From positions 1-11,270 of the forward strand of contig JAHEEZ010000108.1 of NCBI GenBank assembly GCA_024640445.1: a stretch of 11,270 bases of DNA, read 5' to 3'. Below are positions 6,121 to 11,270 of this stretch, piece after piece. How positions within the stretch are numbered: the stretch's first letter is position 1; each line of letters opens with the position of its first letter. The notes under the pieces were generated by a model. It ran no database searches. It was not told the origin of the DNA and was given only the letters and a program-made list of their open reading frames with translations. A program made the translations under genes and the position numbers. The DNA is from Acidobacteriota bacterium (lineage in GTDB: Bacteria; Acidobacteriota; Blastocatellia; Pyrinomonadales; Pyrinomonadaceae).

Positions 6121-7233
6121 TCAGCCGATCTCCCGAAACGTGTCTCCTATCCGTCTCAGTCCCTCGGAAAGGTAATCTTCCGGCAATCCGAAGCTTATTC
6201 TCACGAACCCTTCGGCGCCGAAATGCGCGCCGGGAGCTATCAGGACACTTTGCTCACTCCGCAGCTTTTCAACAAACGCTTCTGAGCCGATATTGGCAGC
6301 ATATTTGACGAACCCGATAGCGCCCGCGTCGGGAGGCGTAATGGAAACGATGTCGGAATTGTCTTTCGCCCACTTCTCAAGAACGGGAAATCCGCGTCTG
6401 ATCAGACCACGCGTTCTTTCGATGATACGGGGCCGGACGTCCGGCGAGAGCGCGAGCGCGGCGAGTTTGTTAGACAGCATGGTCGCGCTGATCGCGACGT
6501 ATTCATGCCTCGCCCAGATCTCATCGATCAGGTCTTCCTGGGCGACTACCCAGCCGACCCTCAGCCCCGGAAGGCCGTACGCCTTGCTCATACTCCCAAC
6601 CGCGATCATCTTGTCGTATCTTCCGTACAGTGAAGGTGTGCTCTTTTCCCCAACCCGCTCCGCGCCCGAATAGACCTCGTCCGAAATGAGCCATGAGCCG
6701 TTTTCTTCCGCGACACCCACGAGCGCCGCGATCTCGTCTTCGCTCAAAGCGTGTCCGGTAGGGTTGTTCGGATGGCAGACCGCGATCAGCTTTGCTCCTT
6801 CCGCCGCCTCTCGGAGACCCGGAACATCGAGTGCCCACCCGCGTTCCGGATCCAGCCGGAATTCCCTAATATCGCGGCCGAAGTTCTTTGCGATCCCCCA
6901 GATCTGAAGATAATTCGGCATCATCGTCGCGATACGATCTGATCCTGAAAGGACCGTGTTGATAGAAAGATAGTTTGCCTCGATCGCGCCCACGGTGACC
7001 AGAACGTTCTCCGGACGGGCGCCCTCGTACATCGCCGCGATGTTCTCGCGCAGCTCCGGATCGCCGTTGACGTGAGGGTAATTGAGTTCCGTCGCCAAAA
7101 GCGAAGTTGCGTCTCCGCCTGTTAATTCCCCGAGAGTCATCGGATGGACGCCGCTTTCCGACAGGTTGATCTCGACGTCCTGTTCAAAGGCGGACATCAT
7201 GCGTTCAAGCAAGAAGGGTTGAAAGTCGTTCAT
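6121..7233 (-). CDS. PLP-dependent aminotransferase, class I/II (fold type I)
   Basis: A cytoplasmic fold-type I PLP enzyme of the class I/II aminotransferase family, transferring an amino group between an amino acid and a 2-oxo acid. From the ATG at 7233 it is 370 residues. Visible motifs are NLSESGVHP near the N-terminus, Asn157 in CHPNNPTG, Asp185 in ISDEVYSG, the PLP lysine Lys217 in GSMSKAYGLPGLRVGW, and the C-terminal substrate Arg in FVRISFGLPE. The substrate cannot be assigned. The start is uncertain. An ATG at 7269 and a TTG at 7290 are in frame and would add 12 or 19 residues (MREIRLFRFSRD and more); I prefer 7233, where the conserved part begins, although its AAGAG ribosome site is weak. 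It converges on the DUF4136 gene and diverges from the DUF1326 operon. Confidence 0.9.
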   Translation of the reverse strand: MNDFQPFLLERMMSAFEQDVEINLSESGVHPMTLGELTGGDATSLLATELNYPHVNGDPELRENIAAMYEGARPENVLVTVGAIEANYLSINTVLSGSDRIATMMPNYLQIWGIAKNFGRDIREFRLDPERGWALDVPGLREAAEGAKLIAVCHPNNPTGHALSEDEIAALVGVAEENGSWLISDEVYSGAERVGEKSTPSLYGRYDKMIAVGSMSKAYGLPGLRVGWVVAQEDLIDEIWARHEYVAISATMLSNKLAALALSPDVRPRIIERTRGLIRRGFPVLEKWAKDNSDIVSITPPDAGAIGFVKYAANIGSEAFVEKLRSEQSVLIAPGAHFGAEGFVRISFGLPEDYLSEGLRRIGDTFREIG

Positions 7234-7346
7234 ATCTCTTGAGAATCGGAACAATCGGATTTCCCGCATACTAACACGCCTGTCATCCAATCCGAATCTA
7301 CGTCGTAAGTGACTAAAAGACAGTCGTTTCTGATTACCCGAATTGC

Positions 7347-7375
7347 TTGTAACGAGTCAGTCTCGGTGATATGTT
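7347..7375 (+). promoter_or_regulatory. Candidate sigma70-type promoter for the DUF1326 operon
   Basis: TTGTAA at 7347-7352 and TATGTT at 7370-7375 are separated by exactly 17 bases, each matching four of six consensus bases. Transcription would begin near 7382, leaving a leader of about 80 bases before the ATG at 7461. It lies in the divergent spacer between the aminotransferase and DUF1326 genes. This is inference from hexamer matches only. Confidence 0.35.
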
Positions 7376-7460
7376 GAGGGGCAAAACCGGGCAAGAGGGA
7401 AGACGGTACTTAGGTTGGGTGGAATTGTGCGGCCCGAATGGGTCGTGTTGGAGAACTCGT

Positions 7461-8093
7461 ATGGATGACAAGTGGATGATAAAGGGCCTGGCATTTGGAA
7501 ACTGCAATTGTGCTTTCGGCTGCCCCTGCCAGTTCAATGCCCCGACCACACACGGTTGGTGCGAGGGTGCGCTGAGTGTAAAAGTGGACACAGGATATTT
7601 CAATGATGTTTCCCTTGATGGGACCCGGTTCATGCTGCTGGTTCAGTGGCCGGGTGAGGTTGCTGACGGAGAAGGGAAACAACAGGTGATTATCGATGAG
7701 TCGGCAACGCCGGGACAGAGAGTCGCCTTGGAGAAGATCGCGATGGGCGAGAGCACTGAACCGGGCGCCACACATTTCTACATTTACAGCAGCACAATGT
7801 CAGAGGTCCTCGAGACCCTCTATCTTCCTATCAAGATGGAAATAGATGTCGATGCCCGAAGAGCAAATACCGTGATTGAAGGGGTCGTTGAGTCCAAAGG
7901 TGTGCCGTTGAAGAATCCTTTCACGGGCGAGGACAAACATGCGGGGATTCATCTTCGAGAGGGATTTGAATACACCTACGCGGAAATTGGGTCCGGGTCC
8001 AGCATTGTAAATGCGGGAATCCGGCTTGATCTAAGTGAGACATACGGTCAGTTCAACGAGATCCATATGAACCAGAACGGCGTGATCAGATAA
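7461..8093 (+). CDS. DUF1326 domain protein with CxCxxxCxC motif
   Basis: A 210-residue protein matching DUF1326 along its whole length, function unknown. It has no signal peptide or membrane segment, so it is probably cytoplasmic. The hallmark is the cysteine cluster GNCNCAFGCPCQFN (Cys15, Cys17, Cys21, Cys23), with His31 and Cys34 following in THGWC, a set well suited to bind a soft metal or do thiol chemistry. Later family blocks are visible: IIDESATPGQRVALEKI, STEPGATHFYIY, KNPFTGEDKHAGIHL and GFEYTYAEIGSG. The start at ATG 7461 is supported by GGAG seven bases upstream and by the domain beginning there; an in-frame ATG at 7371 would add 30 residues of poor quality. The DUF2182 gene follows after two bases, implying translational coupling and a shared task. 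Confidence 0.93.
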   Translation: MDDKWMIKGLAFGNCNCAFGCPCQFNAPTTHGWCEGALSVKVDTGYFNDVSLDGTRFMLLVQWPGEVADGEGKQQVIIDESATPGQRVALEKIAMGESTEPGATHFYIYSSTMSEVLETLYLPIKMEIDVDARRANTVIEGVVESKGVPLKNPFTGEDKHAGIHLREGFEYTYAEIGSGSSIVNAGIRLDLSETYGQFNEIHMNQNGVIR

Positions 8094-8095
8094 TT

Positions 8096-8902
8096 ATGAA
8101 ACTGTTGGGTAATCACTTGCCGCGGAGGGATATTGCGATCGTGATGGCCTCGCTTGCCGGTGTAACGGCGCTTGCCTGGATCTACCTTTTCGTCTTGGCT
8201 GGGGATATGAACATGTCGGGCGGTGCGATGAAGATGCCTGATGGCAGTACCATGAAGATGCCGATGCAGATCCCGGTTTGGACCCTTGGCTACTTCCTGA
8301 TGATGTTCCTGATGTGGTCTGTGATGATGGTCGGGATGATGCTTCCGTCAGTCACCCCAACTGTCCTGATCTATGCATCGGTCGCCAGGAAAGCGGCAAA
8401 GGGCGGCACTCCCATCGCGCCGACCGGCGCGTTTGTCTCCGGCTACATTGCCATTTGGGTCTTGTTCAGCCTTGCGGCTGCCGCGGCTCAGTTCGGACTG
8501 GACAGGGCCGCGCTGCTTTCCCCGATGATGGTTTCTTCCAGCCCTTTGCTTGGCGCGGGTCTCCTGGCCGCCGCCGGCATCTATCAGTTTCTTCCCTTGA
8601 AGAGATCCTGTCTTGAGAATTGCAGATCGCCTGTCGAATTTATGGCGAAAAACTGGATAAAAGGGTTCGCGGGCGCTTTTCGAATGGGGGTCTCGCACGG
8701 GATCTATTGTCTGGGATGCTGCTGGGTGCTGATGCTGCTTCTGTTCGTGGGAGGGGTGATGAATCTTTTTTGGGTCGCAATAATAACGATATTTGTATTG
8801 TTAGAAAAAGTGCTCCCTCTGGGCGATGCCGGCGGTCGGGTTATGGGCGTCGTGATGATCGCAGCGGGCGGAGTGTTTATCTTATTCGGCGGCTCGGGCT
8901 GA
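8096..8902 (+). CDS. DUF2182 Met/Cys-rich integral membrane protein
   Basis: A 268-residue polytopic membrane protein of the DUF2182 family, described in databases as predicted metal-binding. After a first hydrophobic helix (about residues 13-35) comes a methionine-rich segment, MNMSGGAMKMPDGSTMKMPM, with seven Met between 38 and 57. Further helices lie near 61-98, 110-135, 148-166, 203-238 and 247-266. Conserved cysteines occur in KRSCLENCRSP (Cys172, Cys176) and HGIYCLGCCW (His201, Cys205, Cys208, Cys209), followed by the family's GVMNLFWVA and LEKVLPLG. The Met and Cys content suggests a soft metal such as copper(I), but this is inference; no transport or enzyme activity is established here. 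The ATG is two bases after the DUF1326 stop without its own Shine-Dalgarno, so translation is likely coupled. Confidence 0.93.
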   Translation: MKLLGNHLPRRDIAIVMASLAGVTALAWIYLFVLAGDMNMSGGAMKMPDGSTMKMPMQIPVWTLGYFLMMFLMWSVMMVGMMLPSVTPTVLIYASVARKAAKGGTPIAPTGAFVSGYIAIWVLFSLAAAAAQFGLDRAALLSPMMVSSSPLLGAGLLAAAGIYQFLPLKRSCLENCRSPVEFMAKNWIKGFAGAFRMGVSHGIYCLGCCWVLMLLLFVGGVMNLFWVAIITIFVLLEKVLPLGDAGGRVMGVVMIAAGGVFILFGGSG

Positions 8903-8944
8903 ATCGGAGATGTTCATCGCGAGCCCTTGGGAACGGAGACACAA

Positions 8945-9211
8945 ATGAAACTAAATGTAACGGCATTCGGACTGACCTTTGGAGTCATCTGGGGATTGGG
9001 ATTGTTTTGTTTGACCTGGTGGATAATCGCGTTCGAAGGCTCCACCGGACAGACCAACTTCATCAGTTCTGTTTACAGAGGCTACAACATCAGCCCGGTC
9101 GGAAGCCTTTTCGGACTCGGATGGGGTCTTGCGGACGGACTGATCGGCGGACTGATCTTCGCGTGGCTGTATAACTTCTTCGCTGGAAAGTTCGGCGATA
9201 GTGATCAGTAA
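8945..9211 (+). CDS. Small two-helix membrane protein ('bacteriophage holin'-like, chromosomal)
   Basis: An 88-residue membrane protein with two hydrophobic helices, about residues 6-30 (FGLTFGVIWGLGLFCLTWW) and 52-80, joined by a loop containing YRGYNISPVGSLFGLGWG. Proteins of this pattern are often labelled 'bacteriophage holin' in automatic annotation, but no phage gene is nearby and a lysis role is not supported. Trp- and Gly-rich helices and a GLADGLIGG turn resemble small accessory membrane proteins. The start is the ATG at 8945 with GGAG six bases upstream; a TTG at 8927 is in frame but less likely. It lies 42 bases after the DUF2182 gene on the same strand and probably shares its transcript, so it may assist that system. 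Confidence 0.82.
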   Translation: MKLNVTAFGLTFGVIWGLGLFCLTWWIIAFEGSTGQTNFISSVYRGYNISPVGSLFGLGWGLADGLIGGLIFAWLYNFFAGKFGDSDQ

Positions 9212-9230
9212 GTGGTGATCCGTTTACCCC

Positions 9231-9357
9231 GCCCATTCATGGGTGGGACGGTAAGCGGTGAGCAATAAGCAACGTATAGCCCACCCGTTTACGGGTGGGA
9301 CGGTAATAAGTGAGCAATAAGCAATGTTTAGCCCACCCGTTTACGGGTGGGCTAAAC
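9231..9357. repeat. Three tandem copies of a palindromic 48-52-base repeat
   Basis: Units start at 9231, 9279 and 9331. Each begins with a GCCCAYYC..GGGTGGG hairpin; the first two continue with ACGGTAA, GTGAGCAATAAGCAA and a TA-rich end. The last copy forms a perfect inverted repeat at 9326-9357: 15-bp arms (left arm gtttagcccacccgt) around a central TT. It lies between the stops of the convergent holin-like and pyk genes and could act as a two-way transcription stop, though no T-run follows either side. Confidence 0.75.
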
Positions 9358-9385
9358 GGTTCACGGTTCACGATTAACGATGCAT
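9351..9385. repeat. 7-base periodic repeat, related to the 219-260 array
   Basis: Successive 7-base units are gctaaac, ggttcac, ggttcac, gattaac and gatgcat. They share the GNTTNAC pattern of the heptads upstream of the VIT transporter gene. The array overlaps the right arm of the palindrome and stops three bases before the pyk stop codon. Confidence 0.55.
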
Positions 9386-9388
9386 TCT

Positions 9389-10837
9389 CTACCGGCTCGG
9401 AGTGTTCTCCCCGATCGTCCAGACGACGACGGAGCTCGAGAGGCCGAGGCCTGAAAGGCGGCCCGCCATCATTACTATCATCTCGGCTTCTTCGACGGCA
9501 CCGTTCGCCAGAAGCGTCTTTTCGCCGAAGGTCAGCATTTCCTCGGTCGATTTGGTCAGCTCCTGGTAGAAAGCGGAAACGCCCCATATCAAGGCGAGTT
9601 GGTTCCTCGCACGCCAGGAAGTGGTCAGCGCGTAGGTTTGAAGGCCTGACCGGAACGAAGAGAGCCTTCTGGCCATCAGACCGGACTCGGTGAAAACCGC
9701 TATCTTCGAAGTCATTATCTCCTGTGCGCAATATCCTGCCGCCTTGCAAAGTCCCTGCGATGTCCGTCCTGTCGGTTCCTGTGAGAATTTGATCGACTTG
9801 CGCCGGTATCCGGTTGTGATCGATTCAGCCGCTTCGATAATTTTCGCCATCGTCTTCACGCTCTCGACGGGGTGCGCGCCGGCGGCGGTTTCCGCTGAAA
9901 GCATAACCGCGTCCGTTCCGTCCCAGACGGCGTTTGCCACGTCTGAAGCCTCGGCGCGGGTCGGCCTGGGGTTTTCGATCATCGTCTGCAGCATCTGCGT
10001 GGCGGTGATGACGAACTTGTCGTTTGCTATCGATTTGCGGATTATCTCCTTTTGATAGACCGGCACCAGCTCAACGCTGGTTTCGACGCCAAGGTCCCCG
10101 CGGGCAACCATAAGCCCGTCCGTCGCCTCGATGATCTCGTCGAGATTCTCTATCGCCTCTGCTTTTTCAATTTTAGCGACCAAAAGCGCACGTCCGTGCT
10201 TACGCTTGTTCTTCGCCTTGATGATATCGACCACTTCCTTGCAGTCGGAAGCTCGGCGAACGAACGACAAAGCCACATAATCAACATCCATTTCGAGCGC
10301 CCATTCAAGGTCGCTGCGGTCTTTCTCGGTCAGGCTCGGAATGGGGAGATGCGTGTTTGGAAGGTTGATCCCCTTGCTTTCGTAAAGCAGTCCTCCCGAA
10401 ACGACTACGCAGATCACATCCGTGTCGTTCTTGTCCTTTACTTTCAGCTCAAGCGAGCCGTCGTCCAGCAGGATCGGCGCCCCGACTTCGACGACGTGCG
10501 GCAGTTCAGTGAAGTTCGTCGATACCTCTCTCTCGTTCCCCACGATGTCGCGGGTCGTCAGTATGAACTGTTCGCCCGTTCTTAGCTGGACCGGGTTCTT
10601 GTCTTCCAGCGACCGTGTTCGAATCTTAGGTCCTGACAGATCGACCAGCACCGAAAGCGGCGAATTGAGCGCGTTGGCAGCGGCACGGGCGTTCGCTATC
10701 AGCTCTTCGTGGGCTTCACGCGCGCCGTGCGACATCGAGACGCGGACAGCGTTCGCGCCAGCTTCTATAAGTTCCGAAATCGCTTCCCTTGAACTGGATG
10801 TGGGACCGAGTGTCGCGAGGATCTTCGCTTTTCGCAT
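9389..10837 (-). CDS. pyk: Pyruvate kinase
   Basis: Cytoplasmic glycolytic enzyme converting phosphoenolpyruvate and ADP to pyruvate and ATP; 482 residues is the standard length. Visible blocks are KILATLGPTSS at the N-terminus, the B-domain insert at about residues 74-170, catalytic Lys222 and metal ligand Glu224 in VAKIEKAEAIENLDEI, Asp248 in MVARGDLGVE, Thr280 in ITATQMLQTMIENPRPTRAE, and GTDAVMLSAETAAGAHPVESV. The C-terminal allosteric-type domain covers about 350-482. Lys71 in SGPKIR occupies the position that is Glu in K+-dependent enzymes, and the usual Asn of RxNxSHG is Ser34, both suggesting K+ independence. The start at 10837 gives the family N-terminus but has no Shine-Dalgarno. 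It lies 36 bases after an upstream gene on the same strand. Confidence 0.97.
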   Translation of the reverse strand: MRKAKILATLGPTSSSREAISELIEAGANAVRVSMSHGAREAHEELIANARAAANALNSPLSVLVDLSGPKIRTRSLEDKNPVQLRTGEQFILTTRDIVGNEREVSTNFTELPHVVEVGAPILLDDGSLELKVKDKNDTDVICVVVSGGLLYESKGINLPNTHLPIPSLTEKDRSDLEWALEMDVDYVALSFVRRASDCKEVVDIIKAKNKRKHGRALLVAKIEKAEAIENLDEIIEATDGLMVARGDLGVETSVELVPVYQKEIIRKSIANDKFVITATQMLQTMIENPRPTRAEASDVANAVWDGTDAVMLSAETAAGAHPVESVKTMAKIIEAAESITTGYRRKSIKFSQEPTGRTSQGLCKAAGYCAQEIMTSKIAVFTESGLMARRLSSFRSGLQTYALTTSWRARNQLALIWGVSAFYQELTKSTEEMLTFGEKTLLANGAVEEAEMIVMMAGRLSGLGLSSSVVVWTIGENTPSR

Positions 10838-10850
10838 ATTAATGAATTTA

Positions 10851-10879
10851 AGTATCTTAGAATGACAGCCGTGTTACAA
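10851..10879 (-). promoter_or_regulatory. Weak candidate promoter for pyk
   Basis: On the - strand TTGTAA (10879-10874) and GATACT (10856-10851) are 17 bases apart. The leader would be only about 7-10 bases, which would fit the lack of a Shine-Dalgarno before pyk. The -35 element overlaps the stop codon of the upstream gene, so read-through from that gene is an equal alternative. Confidence 0.25.
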
Positions 10880-11270
10880 GCTGCCGGTCAGGTCGATCAG
10901 CTCGATCTCGTCAAAGGGAATTTTTCCTTCCTTCGGAAGTGCATTGTCAGCGTACACCTTCCATTTTATCGCCCAATCGTGGTCCTGTTTTTCTGCGTAA
11001 TTCTCCTGCAAGGGAATCTTCCAGCTCATCGTCATGCTTCGCAAAAGAGGGAAGTTTGCCCGAAACGTCTCGTCGGCGTATTCCTGGTTTAAGTTGGTCA
11101 GGCGATGGCGGTAGAAACGCCCACCGTCCTTCACGCTCCGTTTGTCGTCGATCGCGACAAGCGCCTTTACGGGTACATCCACGAAACAGGCGACATAACG
11201 CGCGTACGCCGACCCGAAGTTCCTCGCCTGGACGATCAGGGAGACGGCATTCCCGCCGCCTTCTTCCTCC
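10874..11270 (-). CDS. Unknown protein, C-terminal part; start outside the window
   Basis: The - strand frame is open from the right edge to a TAA at 10874-10876, giving at least 131 residues; a GTG at 11182 is in frame but the reading continues upstream with good protein character, so the true start is beyond the window. The visible part begins EEEGGGNAVSLIVQARNFGS, then AYARYVACFVDVPVKALV, has a central GRFYRHRLTNLNQEYADETF and ends with KVYADNALPKEGKIPFDEIE and LIDLTGSL. Alternating strands such as VSLIVQARNFG and WAIKWKVYAD suggest a beta-sandwich, possibly like the C-terminal domains that follow AlbA/schlafen-type DNA-binding domains; this is a weak guess. It precedes pyk by 36 bases on the same strand. 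Confidence 0.75.
   Translation of the reverse strand, partial: EEEGGGNAVSLIVQARNFGSAYARYVACFVDVPVKALVAIDDKRSVKDGGRFYRHRLTNLNQEYADETFRANFPLLRSMTMSWKIPLQENYAEKQDHDWAIKWKVYADNALPKEGKIPFDEIELIDLTGSL

Noticed and set aside
9231..9357. CRISPR array
   Set aside because: Only three units, with the linker between palindromes itself repeated rather than unique, and no cas genes nearby.
9237..9749. 170-codon - strand open frame overlapping the end of pyk
   Set aside because: It is an out-of-frame shadow of pyk extending into the palindromic repeat; its translation of the repeats is low in complexity.

Overview
The window is a stretch of bacterial chromosome of moderately high GC, carrying housekeeping genes and small accessory genes separated by short gaps that are rich in repeats. 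Nothing seen points to a phage, plasmid or integrated mobile island, and no rRNA, tRNA or CRISPR array was recognised. The combination of a VIT-type transporter, a DUF4136 protein, a DUF1326/DUF2182 pair and degenerate periodic intergenic repeats is what I would expect from an environmental Acidobacteriota-like genome. That taxonomic guess is inference only.

Layout, left to right. Bases 1-115 hold the possible 3' end of a gene, followed by a repeat-filled spacer. A VIT/CCC1-family Fe/Mn transporter (274-969, +) is followed by a 200-bp imperfect inverted-repeat element. Three small forward genes come next: a SnoaL-like NTF2-fold protein, an ankyrin-repeat protein and a VOC (glyoxalase-fold) protein. 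A CPBP-family intramembrane protease follows, also on the + strand. A PLP-dependent threonine/serine dehydratase lies on the - strand (3907-4896). After a 575-bp gene-poor gap comes a secreted DUF4136 protein (+), which converges on a class I/II aminotransferase (-).

Divergent from the aminotransferase is the most unusual block: a DUF1326 protein with a CxCxxxCxC motif, a Met/Cys-rich DUF2182 membrane protein two bases downstream, and a small two-helix membrane protein of the type databases call 'bacteriophage holin'. They look like one operon behind a plausible sigma70-type promoter. The residues suggest handling of a soft metal or thiol chemistry at the membrane, but the function is not established. 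The block converges on pyruvate kinase (pyk, -) across a spacer with three copies of a GC-rich palindromic repeat. A partial unknown gene runs off the right edge, also on the - strand.

The recurring theme is the spacer DNA. At least four gaps contain degenerate tandem repeats with 7- or 9-base periods or a long imperfect inverted repeat. One 9-base array runs into the 3' end of the dehydratase gene and encodes its last residues.
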